A stretch of 45,979 nt of DNA from Chitinophagaceae bacterium (GCA_025934485.1 JAICXX010000030.1:1-45979); one strand, 5' to 3'. Positions 25,816 to 34,925 are shown, counted from the first letter of the stretch. The notes: generated by a model from the letters alone, not told the origin. Translations and numbers: made by a program.

Positions 25816-27085
25816 CGAATTTGAGACTCTCCTGGCCCGCGCTGTTCCCCAGCCGGATAAAGTAAAGGCCCCCCGCGAGTCCCCCGGTGTTCAGCTGGAA
25901 ATTGCTCTGCGTGATCCGCATGGCCATAACGATCTGGCCCATCTGATTGTAGACTTCCAGCAAGGCCCCTACCTCTGAAGGATCAGGAAGATTGATGATT
26001 ACATAACTCGATGCCGGATTGGGATAGAGCGAGGGCGCGCTGAGCGTGGGGCTTGCCGGCGTTACCGACGGCTCCCCCGGCGGTGCCGTAGCCGCTGGAC
26101 TCGACAACAACGGATACCGGGGCCCTCCGGGAGCGAACAACGCCAGCATCCGGTCCCGCTGCCCATCGGTGAACATGTGCATCCCCATGTCATCGGTAAA
26201 ATCCATATAGTCCATGTATATATTGCCGGTAGGAGCGTTGTTGCACGAGACAACGACCCCGCCGGGATCGCCATACGTCGGCCCGGACTGCGGCGGAGTA
26301 TCGGCGACATCGTCGTCACCACAATCGGCATCCCCCCAGGTATGGATCAGGTTGAACCAATGACCGATCTCGTGCGTACACGTCCTGCCGAGATTGAACG
26401 GCGCCTGCGCCGTACCCGTCGTACCGAAAGCCGTATACTGCACCACGACCCCATCCACATTGCCGGGGCCACCAACCAGGCTGCTATAGCCCAGCGTGCC
26501 GTCTTCGAGGTTACACACCCAGATATTGAGATAGTCATCGCGATTCCACGGGTCGTCCCCGCCGCTGGCCGAAGACTTCATATCGTCGTTGATGGTGAAA
26601 GCCTTGACATCGGTATGCTTGCGCACGATACCCGTGGTGACATTGCCGTTAGTATCGATCCCGGCAAGAATGAATTTCATACCGATATTGGCCGCCCGGG
26701 AAACGAAATACGAAGGGATGCTGGCCGTATCCGGATTCAGCTTCTGATAGTCTCTGTTCAAAACGGCGATCTGCGATTCGATCTGCTGATTGCTGATATT
26801 TTCCGCATTGGTATTGTAGATCACATGGACTACCACAGGGATGGTGATGAGGGAAGAAGTAGACGAAGCGTTGGATGCAGTTCCGGATGTGACGCCCGTG
26901 ACACCTACGGTCGTGGGCTTTAGCTGCCGGTGCGTAAACGCTTCTACGGCGGCCATCGCGGTAGCGAGCTCGGGATGGGCACTCAATTGCTGCTGCCGGT
27001 AAACAAAGCTACGGCAACTGGTCTGCGACCTACCGGTTAAAGCAATTAACATGCACCCGAGGAGAGGCAAGAAGTACTTGGACAT
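25805..27085 (-). CDS. Secreted M43 zinc metalloprotease with T9SS type A sorting domain
   Basis: A 426-residue secreted protease of the pappalysin (M43) family. Signal peptide at about 1-20; short pro-region; catalytic domain with the zinc motif THEIGHWFNLIHTW (His238, Glu239, His242, His248) and Met-turn region MDYMDFTDDMGMHMFTDGQ. The C-terminal domain (about 345-426) has the type 9 secretion sorting pattern: SLYPNPASSYVII, GGLAGGLYFIRL and a terminal KFVKL. The protein is therefore exported through the outer membrane by T9SS and anchored or released. Its promoter must lie in the 349-base gap towards 27434. Confidence 0.95.
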   Translation of the reverse strand: MSKYFLPLLGCMLIALTGRSQTSCRSFVYRQQQLSAHPELATAMAAVEAFTHRQLKPTTVGVTGVTSGTASNASSTSSLITIPVVVHVIYNTNAENISNQQIESQIAVLNRDYQKLNPDTASIPSYFVSRAANIGMKFILAGIDTNGNVTTGIVRKHTDVKAFTINDDMKSSASGGDDPWNRDDYLNIWVCNLEDGTLGYSSLVGGPGNVDGVVVQYTAFGTTGTAQAPFNLGRTCTHEIGHWFNLIHTWGDADCGDDDVADTPPQSGPTYGDPGGVVVSCNNAPTGNIYMDYMDFTDDMGMHMFTDGQRDRMLALFAPGGPRYPLLSSPAATAPPGEPSVTPASPTLSAPSLYPNPASSYVIINLPDPSEVGALLEVYNQMGQIVMAMRITQSNFQLNTGGLAGGLYFIRLGNSAGQESLKFVKL

Positions 27086-27165
27086 ACGATCATTTTCGGT
27101 TTGACCGGTCCGTCATAGGAATCGAAAAAATATATCTTACAACTATCCTTGTCGGATAGATGCTA

Positions 27166-27411
27166 TCAGAACAAAAAAGAGTAAACGCCGCATAAGGTCC
27201 AACGGGCGAGAATGAGGTAAAGAATAATTGGACTGGCTTTCAGGGAGGATACGATCCGGAGAATGCGCCAAATGCGCATAGCGACCTCCGGCCGTGGAAT
27301 ATCACCGAATGAGAAGAGAAATTTGTGGATGTGGTGCTTGGGGTGATACCCGAACGGTAATTCGCTGTAAAACAATACATTTTTTTCCACAATAGCAAGC
27401 TTTTCCGACAT
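27166..27411 (-). CDS. Doubtful 81-residue ORF
   Basis: An 81-residue frame starting ATG 27411, not recognised. It begins MSEKLAIVEKNVLFYSEL and has a basic, hydrophobic C-terminal half (IWRILRIVSSLKASPIILYLILARW) that could be one membrane segment. Its start is only 23 bases from the divergent cyclotransferase start, which leaves little room for two promoters, and its third-position base use is less GC-biased than in neighbouring genes. It may be chance. Confidence 0.25.
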   Translation of the reverse strand: MSEKLAIVEKNVLFYSELPFGYHPKHHIHKFLFSFGDIPRPEVAMRIWRILRIVSSLKASPIILYLILARWTLCGVYSFLF

Positions 27412-27421
27412 TTTTTGCCCT

Positions 27422-27429
27422 TATTTTTG
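27422..27429 (+). promoter_or_regulatory. -7 box TATTTTTG upstream of glutaminyl cyclotransferase
   Basis: A perfect TAnnTTTG match ending 5 bases before ATG 27435, the same close arrangement as at bshB1 and the Uma2 gene. No -33 TTTG at the expected distance. Confidence 0.4.
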
Positions 27430-27434
27430 CTTCC

Positions 27435-28328
27435 ATGCGCGAGTACCTGAACTCATCGATCCCTTTCCTCCTGGCCCTATCCCTGCTGGCCGCCTGCAAC
27501 AACCCGAAAAAAGCGCCCACCTCCACGGACAGCACCGATATCGGTCCCGCTCCCATCGGCTTTACCGTCGTAAAAACCTACCCCCACGATAGCAGCGCCT
27601 ATACCGAAGGCTTTTTATTCCACAACGGCCAGCTGTTCGAAAGCACCGGTACAGATGCAGCCGGCATGCCAGGGCGGCAATCACTTTTTGGCGCGGTTGA
27701 CCCGGCCACCGGCCGTATCACCCCGAAAGCCGAATTGGACGCCCAAAAATACTTCGGCGAAGGCATCGTCTTCCTCCACGATAAGCTTTATCAGCTCACC
27801 TGGACCACAAGGACCGGCTTCATCTACGACGCGAAAACATTTAAAAAACTCGGTGAATTCACCTTTCCCGGCGAAGGCTGGGGTATGACCACGGATGGTA
27901 AGTATCTCATTATGAGCCACGGAAGCAGCAATATCGATTATTTCGACCCCGAAAACACCCACGAGGACACGGTAAAGATCATTTATGACGACAGCACCAA
28001 AGCCACCAAAGTCCTCCCCTCCTTCAAGCTGGTTCGCGAACTGGGCGTGACCGACAACAACGGCCCCGTATCCAACATCAACGAGCTGGAGCTGATCAAA
28101 GGTTACCTCTACGCCAACCAGTGGCTGACGAATTATATTCTCAAAATAGACCCGGGAAATGGGAAAGTTGTGGGACGCCTGGTCCTGGATAGCCTGGTCG
28201 CCGATGCCAGAAAAAAATACGCCGAAGCCGAATCCCTCAACGGCATCGCCTACGACTCGACCACAGGAAAGATCTTCGTCACGGGAAAACTTTGGCCGAC
28301 GATCTACGAGATCAAATTCCCGCTGTGA
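27435..28328 (+). CDS. Glutaminyl-peptide cyclotransferase, lipoprotein
   Basis: A 297-residue glutamine cyclotransferase (PF05096, the five-bladed propeller plant-type enzyme), which turns N-terminal glutamine of peptides into pyroglutamate. The N-terminus is a lipoprotein signal with lipobox LLAAC (Cys21). Family strings are YPHDSSAYTEGFLFHNGQLFESTG, YFGEGIVFLHDKLYQLTW, FPGEGWGMTTDGK, ELELIKGYLYANQW and LNGIAYDSTTGKIFVTGKLWP. As T9SS substrates often begin with pyroglutamate, a role in processing exported proteins is plausible; the neighbour encodes such a substrate. Confidence 0.93.
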   Translation: MREYLNSSIPFLLALSLLAACNNPKKAPTSTDSTDIGPAPIGFTVVKTYPHDSSAYTEGFLFHNGQLFESTGTDAAGMPGRQSLFGAVDPATGRITPKAELDAQKYFGEGIVFLHDKLYQLTWTTRTGFIYDAKTFKKLGEFTFPGEGWGMTTDGKYLIMSHGSSNIDYFDPENTHEDTVKIIYDDSTKATKVLPSFKLVRELGVTDNNGPVSNINELELIKGYLYANQWLTNYILKIDPGNGKVVGRLVLDSLVADARKKYAEAESLNGIAYDSTTGKIFVTGKLWPTIYEIKFPL

Positions 28329-28350
28329 CCCAGCCCTGCCGATCCCAGGC

Positions 28351-29247
28351 TCACCGCCCGATCACGTAAACCAAACTGCTACAGTGCGATTTATTGACAA
28401 ACGCCTTCATATTGGAAACCAGCCCCACCATCACCGCTTTTACGGCATTCCCCCGCCCCGGATGCCGGTATTTCTCGCTTAGCATCGAGATATAAAAGCT
28501 GTCATACCACATGGGCTCACTGAATTGCAGTTGCAATCCATGCTGTGTCAACAGATTTCCAATGGCATCGGGCGAAAAATGATAGAGATGCCGCGGCACA
28601 TCATACGCAGCCCACATCTCCCGGTAAACCCGGGCATCATACGAAGTATAATTGGGTACCGCGATAAAGATCCGCCCGTTAGGCCGGATCAGCCCCCGCA
28701 GCCGCTCCATATAAGCATGGAGATCATGCACATGCTCGAGTACATGCCAAAGCGTAATGGCGTCGAAGCTATCTTGCTCCAGCGTGAACAGCCGGTCCAT
28801 ATCCGTCAGTTCCACCTTATGGTCCGTTCGCGCTACCGCCCGCGCCGTTTCGTCCGGCTCCAGACCGGTAACTTCCCAGCCCCGCTCCTGCATATAGCCC
28901 ACAAACGCACCGGCACCCGCGCCGATGTCCAGTAGCTTCCCCTTCCGGGTACGGGTCGCCGAGGCGATCAGCCGGTACTTATCGGAAAGCGTCTGCTTCC
29001 GCACCATATGATACAGATTGTTGACCAATCCCCTGCTGGTGTTACTATGCGAGATATAGTTGTCGGACCTGTAATAAGGACCTATGGAAACGGCATCGGG
29101 GACATCCTGCGTGAACCGTAAAGTGCAAAGCCCACACTCCCAGATGCCGAATGTTTCATGCGACACCGTATGATCCTCCGCCGTAAGCGCAAGAGCTATT
29201 TTATCAGAACCACAACTAGGACAACCAGAGTAATGTATAAGGGACAT
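28351..29247 (-). CDS. Class I SAM-dependent methyltransferase with N-terminal zinc ribbon
   Basis: A 298-residue protein. The N-terminus has a four-cysteine zinc ribbon (Cys9, Cys12, Cys38, Cys41). The methyltransferase fold follows: SAM loop LLDIGAGAGAFVG at 105-117, acidic end of strand 2 in GLEPDE, and ITLWHVLEHVHD at motif 4-5. This architecture is common in sugar- or polyketide-modifying and lipid-modifying methyltransferases, often with cell-envelope genes. The substrate is unknown. The HU-domain gene ends... upstream on the same strand, 20 bases before the start, so the two are probably co-transcribed. Confidence 0.9.
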   Translation of the reverse strand: MSLIHYSGCPSCGSDKIALALTAEDHTVSHETFGIWECGLCTLRFTQDVPDAVSIGPYYRSDNYISHSNTSRGLVNNLYHMVRKQTLSDKYRLIASATRTRKGKLLDIGAGAGAFVGYMQERGWEVTGLEPDETARAVARTDHKVELTDMDRLFTLEQDSFDAITLWHVLEHVHDLHAYMERLRGLIRPNGRIFIAVPNYTSYDARVYREMWAAYDVPRHLYHFSPDAIGNLLTQHGLQLQFSEPMWYDSFYISMLSEKYRHPGRGNAVKAVMVGLVSNMKAFVNKSHCSSLVYVIGR

Positions 29248-29267
29248 AGATAGTAGAAAGCGAGAGG

Positions 29268-29882
29268 TCAGAATTTGTTTTGATTACCGGCGATAAACCC
29301 GTGGGAATAGAAATACCAGCCCAGGAAGCCAATTGCCAGCACTGCCAACACCACGGCAATGATCCACCACGACAGCCGCCGGCGTTTGCGGGCATTGTCC
29401 TGAAGCCATTCGTTCATTTCACCGCTGGTCCGCTCCCTGTCACCCACCACCAGGCTATGCTGCGCATCCTGGCGGCTCACCCGCATGGCCGGAACCGGCT
29501 GTAAGAAAAGCAGCGTCGCCGGCGCCGGCTCGAATAGCACCCCGCCCGAACCATCCTTCTTCAGCACACCAACCCCGTCCCAGGATACCTGCTCCTCGGC
29601 CCGGATCCGGTTACGCAATTCAAAGGAAAATTCGTTATACCACTTAATCGCTTCGTAATCAAGAATATTACGCTGGACGGCAACAAAAGCAAAGAACTCT
29701 TTGTCGGGTGCGTCGAAATATTTGTCGAAACGGAACCGGTAAGCAGGTGGTTGCATCGTCCGATCGGCCACGTCCACATTGGCGGGCATGGTTTCAAGAT
29801 AGATCGTTCCCAAACCAGGGATACTTATACTTCTGTGTTGAAATAAATAGGCGTTCAGGACCTGCCACATAGACTTATCCAT
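29268..29882 (-). CDS. CCDC81-like HU-domain protein with C-terminal membrane anchor
   Basis: A 204-residue protein with two bacterial CCDC81-type HU domains (about 1-60 and 63-125), recognised by LNAYLFQHRSISIPGLGTIYLE and by VSWDGVGVLKKDGSGGVLFEP. A basic stretch (ARKRRRL) precedes a single membrane segment at about 171-192; a short polar tail follows. Longer relatives carry a C-terminal SPOR domain for binding septal peptidoglycan; it is absent here. Membrane topology puts the HU domains in the cytoplasm. It is probably a structural or division-related protein, but this is inference. Confidence 0.8.
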   Translation of the reverse strand: MDKSMWQVLNAYLFQHRSISIPGLGTIYLETMPANVDVADRTMQPPAYRFRFDKYFDAPDKEFFAFVAVQRNILDYEAIKWYNEFSFELRNRIRAEEQVSWDGVGVLKKDGSGGVLFEPAPATLLFLQPVPAMRVSRQDAQHSLVVGDRERTSGEMNEWLQDNARKRRRLSWWIIAVVLAVLAIGFLGWYFYSHGFIAGNQNKF

Positions 29883-29890
29883 TTAGCATC

Positions 29891-29910
29891 GTGCCGGCAT
29901 CGGCCGGCAC
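29891..29910. other. Perfect 8-bp inverted repeat between two minus-strand genes
   Basis: GTGCCGGC and GCCGGCAC pair around the loop ATCG. It lies between the stop of the barrel gene (29924) and the start of the HU-domain gene (29882). It has no T-run, so it is a transcript hairpin or partial terminator rather than a clear intrinsic terminator. Confidence 0.55.
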
Positions 29911-29923
29911 AGCGCGAATCTAA

Positions 29924-31573
29924 CTATTTCCCACCAAAAGTGAATACTATACCCCCCAAAACATTGAATCCATACACCTGGTATTGATTCCAACGCTGGT
30001 ACTTGTTATTGAAGATATTGTTCATCTGAAACCAAAGGTTCAGCGCCCTGGTGATCTTGAACTCTACCCCTGCATTGGCATCGGTACCCCGGCCGCCCCG
30101 ATGCGATGACCCGTCGGCCGCAAGATACTCCGCTGGCTGAAAGGTATACACATCGGCCTTGGCCCAGAAATCCTTAAAGGCCTGCCACTTGAAATGGGCG
30201 TTGAATTCCACCGGCAGCATACCCCACGGCTCGGCCCAGGTCTTTTGACCATGGAACTGCAACCCGTTGATGCTGCCCGTCACCTCGAGCACATCCCCCT
30301 GCAGATAGCTCACCTCCCCATGGAATTGCGCCGCCTGCATCGACTGCTCATACCGGATCACGAAGTCCTTTCCATCGTTCGTATAGTCATTGACGAACAA
30401 GGGTAAATTCTTATAGGTCAGGATACCCACCTTGGCGGCATAAGCAAAGTGCTTACCAATAGACCCCTTGAACCCGCCATAATATTCAGTCATCCGCGTG
30501 TTCTGCAACGAATCCGGCTGCGCCAACCAGGGATTGATCGATTCGAACCGCTGATACGATCCTTTATCATAATAACCGATCCAGCCCGCTTGAATGGTAA
30601 ACCGCTGGTCGCTCGTCGAGATATCCGCCAGGAAATTAGGCAGCAAATAGAATTGCTTGTTATTCCAGGAAGGCGTAACCGATGCCTGTAAAAAGAAATT
30701 CTGCGTCTTCACGAGAAAGGCCGGGTTCACGTAATAAATATTATTATTTTGTGCGCCGGTCCCGGAAGGCAGATTGTAATGCGTCAGATCCGCGGTTACT
30801 CCCAGATCGAAAGCGAATTGCTTGCCGATCATCTTCTCCAGCGGCAGATTTAGCACGGTATTGACCTCATTTCCTTTGGGATTATGATTGTCTGTAAAAT
30901 ACGCAACCTTGAAATTCGGATGATACAACAGCCCGAATTCCGTAGGCACCGTATTACGCAAAGAGATATTGGCATGAACGGTCTGAAAGGTCTGCTTCAG
31001 CTGATCGCCGTTGAACTTTAGCGTGTCGGGCTGGAACCCATAAAGATAATAGATATCGTTCTTGAACCCTACGCCCCCATTCCACTCGAGATTGTTGGGC
31101 GTCTTGATGGTCCCGGTGAGCTTTACGTCCGTCATCCCGTTCTTCTGATAAGGCAACGACCCCTTGGAGTTCAGTTCGTCGGCGAACAGATTGATAAAGG
31201 TGGTCTTCCCATCGCCAAAGCTAAACCCGGTGCGCACGTATGGGATATGGATATTGCCCGCGCCGATCTTGATATAGTTATAATTCGTCCAGGGATTGAT
31301 CGAATCCCGCTGCAACGCCACCGGCTTCATCTCCCCGGGTTGATAGCTCAAAAAGAGATATTGTGCCGGGATATTGTACGACAACCGCGGCCGCGACGTG
31401 TCCAGTGCAGGCGGCGCCGCATTGAAATCGATCTTAACGGCATCCCGCAATACCGGCTTGAACGAAGAAGTGATATCGATGGTTTTCCGCTTGGTCGTAT
31501 CCTGGGCGTATACCCCCATGCTTATACAGCATAGACTGAACGCCAGAAGAAAGAAAATCTTTTTAGTATCCAT
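29924..31573 (-). CDS. Outer-membrane beta-barrel protein (TonB-receptor-like C-terminal barrel, no plug)
   Basis: A 549-residue exported protein: signal peptide about 1-23, then a short periplasmic stretch (KRKTIDITSSFKPVLRDAVKIDF) and amphipathic strands rich in Tyr, Phe and Asn typical of large outer-membrane barrels. The last strand ends GIVFTFGGK. It lacks the plug domain and TonB box of a true receptor, though the final third (ADVYTFQPAEYLAADG, NLWFQMNNIFNNKYQRWNQY) looks like the end of TonB-dependent receptor barrels. It is placed 12 bases after the large TPR gene, and the two are probably partners in the envelope. Confidence 0.8.
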   Translation of the reverse strand: MDTKKIFFLLAFSLCCISMGVYAQDTTKRKTIDITSSFKPVLRDAVKIDFNAAPPALDTSRPRLSYNIPAQYLFLSYQPGEMKPVALQRDSINPWTNYNYIKIGAGNIHIPYVRTGFSFGDGKTTFINLFADELNSKGSLPYQKNGMTDVKLTGTIKTPNNLEWNGGVGFKNDIYYLYGFQPDTLKFNGDQLKQTFQTVHANISLRNTVPTEFGLLYHPNFKVAYFTDNHNPKGNEVNTVLNLPLEKMIGKQFAFDLGVTADLTHYNLPSGTGAQNNNIYYVNPAFLVKTQNFFLQASVTPSWNNKQFYLLPNFLADISTSDQRFTIQAGWIGYYDKGSYQRFESINPWLAQPDSLQNTRMTEYYGGFKGSIGKHFAYAAKVGILTYKNLPLFVNDYTNDGKDFVIRYEQSMQAAQFHGEVSYLQGDVLEVTGSINGLQFHGQKTWAEPWGMLPVEFNAHFKWQAFKDFWAKADVYTFQPAEYLAADGSSHRGGRGTDANAGVEFKITRALNLWFQMNNIFNNKYQRWNQYQVYGFNVLGGIVFTFGGK

Positions 31574-31585
31574 GTTTATTGGGAA

Positions 31586-34500
31586 CTAGTTGTTAGTGGT
31601 AGTATCTATCTTACTGTTCTTGTTTTCCTCAGCCGTTACCTGCGCCAGTTTCTGCTGCGCCTGCAAACGGAGGTCCTCGATCCTGGCGTTCTCCACAATG
31701 CTCTGATATGTAGCCTTGGCATTGAAATAATCCTTTTCCGCAAAATAAATGTCACCCAACAACAGGTAAGACTTCGTCACCCATTCCTCATAAGAGCCGG
31801 ACTTGTTGATGACTTCGAATGCGGCCTTTTCGGCATCCTTCAGCTCATTCTCCCGGAACAAGCAGTCGGCGATCTGGTACCGCGCCTCCGCGCCGTACGC
31901 CGATTTCGTGAGCCCCGCCGCCGTCCGGAAATAGAGCAAGGCCTGATCACATTTGTTATCCGCCTTAAAGGAATTGGCGATCGCCATATTCGCCAGCACC
32001 CGGTCGTCGGTGCTGATGCCCTTTTCGTTCAGCAGATCCTTGGCATTGGCAACCGCATCGGGCCATTGCTGCAGCTGGTACTGGCTGCGCAGGATTCCAC
32101 GCATCGCCTCCAATCTGTTTTCCGCGGAAGAAGAGAAGTCCTTGAGCTTGCCGTAATATTTCTCCGCGTTCGGATAATCCTTAAGGTTGAAGAAATACAA
32201 CCGCGCCGCCTGTAAAAGCGATTTGTCGGCAAATTTGTTCGGCGCCTTGTCCGCTACGGCCGCATAGCCTACTACCGCCTTTGCATAGTCCTTCTGCGAG
32301 AAATAGATCTCGCTCTTATAATAATTGGCCTCCAGCGAATATTTCCCATCCGGGAATTTGGCGAGATAGGCCTCGAACCGCTGCACGGCGCCGGAGAAGT
32401 TGCCGTTGTTGAACTGCACCTCGGCTTCCTCATAGGCCAGCTGGTCTTCCTGGCTGGTGCTCACGGTGATACCCATTCCCTTGGCGAAATTGACATAATC
32501 GCTGGTCTTGCCCTCCTGCACGTAAATGGTCTTGGCATTCTCCAGCGCATCCTGAGCCTCGGCCGAATTGGGATACTGCCGGAGCAACGAATCATATTGG
32601 TTAAGCGCCTGCTGATTGTTGTTGAGATTGTACCAGGCGATACCCGACTGCAGATAGGCCTTGGGCTTCAGGGCGTCGGCGTCGGAACCCAATACATTCT
32701 TGAGATAGGGCAACGCTTCCTGGTATTGCTCCCCCGCCAGATAGGTGCCGGCGATCTCCATATTTACATCCGGCGAAAGACTCGAAGAAGGATACTTGCG
32801 CATGATCGAATTCAACAGATCGATCTTCTGCCGGCCGTTATTGACACCGGCGATCATCGCCTTTTGAAAGGTAGCATAATCGCTCGCCGGCCAACTCAGA
32901 TCGATGACCTTGCTATACATCGTCCCGGCGGTCCGGTAATCCTTGTCCATATAATAACAGTCCGCATCCCGGAGATATGCGTCCTGTTCCAACGGCGAAG
33001 CACCGATTCTCGGGTTGCGGTCGATCTGTTGAAAAAAACCTTGGGCTTGCCGGTAATTTTCTTTTTTGAGGAAACAATACCCCAGACTGTACCGGGCGTC
33101 GGTAGGATTTACCTCACCATTGACGGCCCCGCTCTTGAGATAATCGACAAAATACGGGATAGCTTCATCGATCTTACTCAATCTGTAGGCGATCTCCCCC
33201 TTCCAGAATCGGATATAGGGTAATACCGAAGCATTGTTCGCATCTCTCAATGCCCTATCCAAAAGATCGTTTGCTACCGTCAGCACCCCGTCGTTCACCA
33301 GTTCCGTCGCCCGGCCATACAAGATTCGGGGGATCAGCTTCCGAACGTTCTCGGAGGGATGGTCGAGGCTATCCAGCAGCGACAGGGCGTCTTTAAAGTC
33401 GCTGGTCCCCGCCAGAACACTCAACAGCAGCTCCCTGGCCTCCTTGTTATACTCCGAATTCGGATATTTCTGTAAGAAGCCCTGCAGCTCCGCCGAAGCT
33501 ACATCTGTGAAACCCAGCTCATAGGACAGCTTTGCATAGTTGAATTTACTGATCTCCTTTTGTTTGGGGTTGCTGCTGTTCAGCGAGCAGAAAAGGAAGG
33601 CATTCCGCGCATTGGCCTTTTGCGCGGTACGCAGATACGCATCCCCCAGCAGATACATGGAGTTCTGCGCCAACGAATCGTCCTTGCCGCCCAGCTGCTT
33701 GAACCCGCCGATGGCCTTGTTCCAGTTCCCGGTTTGATAATAGCAGTAAGACAACTCATAAAGATCCTCGCGGCTGACCTTCTTGCTCTGGTTCACATAC
33801 GACTCCAGGTAAGGCAGCGCCTTGGCAAAATCCTGCTTTTCATAATAGCCATGCCCTACCAGCTGCCGCAGTTCGGTATCATAATATTGATTGCCTTTTT
33901 TGAGATGCGCTTCGGCATATTCGATCGCTTTGTCCTTTTGCCCCTGGACCAGATAGATATTGGCCACATAGTAGGGTACCACCCGCTCATAGGCCGGCGT
34001 ATTCTCCACTACCCTGAAGGCCTCCAGCGCATCATTATACTTCTTCTGGTAAAAGCAAATGAAGCCATAGTAGTAGTTCGCGTCGATGTAATTGGGGTCC
34101 TTCGGCAACTGCCGGATGGCATTGAACAACGGCAACGCATTGTCGAATTGCTTGAGGGTAAAGTAACAATAACCCTCATGGAACTTGAGATCCGCGATGT
34201 CCCGGTTGCTCAGGTTGTCGATGTCCGCCTGCTCGTACAATTTGACGGCCGAATTGTAGTCTTTCTGCCGGAAGTAATATTCCGCCAGATGGAAGCTGAT
34301 CATACCGACCCGGGGCGCGTTGTTCTCCAACACGATATAATCCTCGGCCGCGGTTACCGCCGTCTTGTCGTTCTGTTCCAGGGCACACACCAGGTAGTAG
34401 TACTTGACATCGGCATACTCCACCGAGTTATTACTTTTGTCGGTCGCGCGTAAAGAATAGTTGAGATGGCGGAAAATGGGGAAGGCGAGACTGTAATAGT

Positions 34501-34624
34501 CATGCTCGAAGAATTCTTTTCCCTGCTTGTACTCGGCCTGCGGGTCGTCATAGTAACGGGTCTGCTGGGCAAAGGACGAAGAAAAGAGAAAGAGGGCAAA
34601 AAACGATAATAGAGAATACTTCAC
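31586..34624 (-). CDS. Large exported TPR-repeat protein
   Basis: A 1012-residue periplasmic or outer-membrane-associated protein built almost entirely of tetratricopeptide repeats. The signal peptide is (M)KYSLLSFFALFLFSSSFAQ. Repeats of about 34-37 residues run to near the C-terminus, with typical strings such as YYFRQKDYNSAVKLYEQA, YYQTGNWNKAIGGFKQLGG and YFAEKDYFNAKATYQSIVE. TPR arrays mediate protein contacts. The start is GTG 34624; an upstream GTG at 34666 would put 14 polar residues ahead of the signal peptide. The barrel protein encoded next is the obvious candidate partner. No enzyme domain is seen. Confidence 0.85.
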   Translation of the reverse strand: MKYSLLSFFALFLFSSSFAQQTRYYDDPQAEYKQGKEFFEHDYYSLAFPIFRHLNYSLRATDKSNNSVEYADVKYYYLVCALEQNDKTAVTAAEDYIVLENNAPRVGMISFHLAEYYFRQKDYNSAVKLYEQADIDNLSNRDIADLKFHEGYCYFTLKQFDNALPLFNAIRQLPKDPNYIDANYYYGFICFYQKKYNDALEAFRVVENTPAYERVVPYYVANIYLVQGQKDKAIEYAEAHLKKGNQYYDTELRQLVGHGYYEKQDFAKALPYLESYVNQSKKVSREDLYELSYCYYQTGNWNKAIGGFKQLGGKDDSLAQNSMYLLGDAYLRTAQKANARNAFLFCSLNSSNPKQKEISKFNYAKLSYELGFTDVASAELQGFLQKYPNSEYNKEARELLLSVLAGTSDFKDALSLLDSLDHPSENVRKLIPRILYGRATELVNDGVLTVANDLLDRALRDANNASVLPYIRFWKGEIAYRLSKIDEAIPYFVDYLKSGAVNGEVNPTDARYSLGYCFLKKENYRQAQGFFQQIDRNPRIGASPLEQDAYLRDADCYYMDKDYRTAGTMYSKVIDLSWPASDYATFQKAMIAGVNNGRQKIDLLNSIMRKYPSSSLSPDVNMEIAGTYLAGEQYQEALPYLKNVLGSDADALKPKAYLQSGIAWYNLNNNQQALNQYDSLLRQYPNSAEAQDALENAKTIYVQEGKTSDYVNFAKGMGITVSTSQEDQLAYEEAEVQFNNGNFSGAVQRFEAYLAKFPDGKYSLEANYYKSEIYFSQKDYAKAVVGYAAVADKAPNKFADKSLLQAARLYFFNLKDYPNAEKYYGKLKDFSSSAENRLEAMRGILRSQYQLQQWPDAVANAKDLLNEKGISTDDRVLANMAIANSFKADNKCDQALLYFRTAAGLTKSAYGAEARYQIADCLFRENELKDAEKAAFEVINKSGSYEEWVTKSYLLLGDIYFAEKDYFNAKATYQSIVENARIEDLRLQAQQKLAQVTAEENKNSKIDTTTNN

Positions 34625-34804
34625 TGGAAAATAGTTTGATGAATGACTCTCGTCCAGAGGGTGCACGGACTAGCGCGACCTATCCGGCCGGCATGGCTGT
34701 CCGCAGGTAACGTGATAAAGTTTCTAATTATTTTGCCTTTCACCAAATAGCGTTCCAAACACCTGTGGATAACTGCCTTGTTTAACATTTCCTTACAAAT
34801 CCTT

Positions 34805-34845
34805 GATCGGCCCACGGCAAAAACTGGATCGGCCCGCGGCCGATC
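34805..34845. repeat. Direct repeats with GATCGGCC palindrome
   Basis: GATCGGCCCACGGC (34805-34818) and GATCGGCCCGCGGC (34827-34840) agree at 13 of 14 positions with an 8-base spacer. The second overlaps the perfect palindrome GATCGGCC-CGC-GGCCGATC (34827-34845). It lies about 50 bases before the predicted DoxX promoter and could be an operator or a remnant of an intergenic repeat. Confidence 0.5.
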
Positions 34846-34893
34846 GCCCGAAGAGCAATCATGAAACGTTTTTTTGGCCCCGAGGCATTTTTG

Positions 34894-34925
34894 TTTGCAG
34901 CGAAGGGGGCAAAAAACTATCTTCG
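34894..34925 (+). promoter_or_regulatory. Probable promoter of the DoxX operon (TTTG-N20-TATCTTCG)
   Basis: TTTG at 34894-34897, then 20 bases, then TATCTTCG at 34918-34925. The spacing and both boxes fit the Bacteroidota consensus with one change in the -7 box. Start of transcription is expected near 34932, 13 bases before ATG 34945. Confidence 0.6.

Larger units (their letters stand above)
27086..27434. other. 349-base gap between divergent genes
   Basis: The gap separates the M43 protease from the glutaminyl cyclotransferase and must hold the protease promoter. It contains one uncertain minus-strand frame (27166-27411) and an AT-rich stretch around 27125-27140. No repeat copy or RNA gene is seen. 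Confidence 0.6.

Noticed and set aside
26330-26372. Degenerate zinc motif in the M43 protease (Asn where metzincins often have Gly)
   Set aside because: HEIGHWxNLxH-type motifs are common in Bacteroidota M43 proteases, and all zinc ligands are present.
27302-27556. Cysteine-containing frame on the minus strand (CYCGKKC)
   Set aside because: It overlaps the lipoprotein signal of the glutaminyl cyclotransferase on the opposite strand and has no support beyond a short cysteine pattern.
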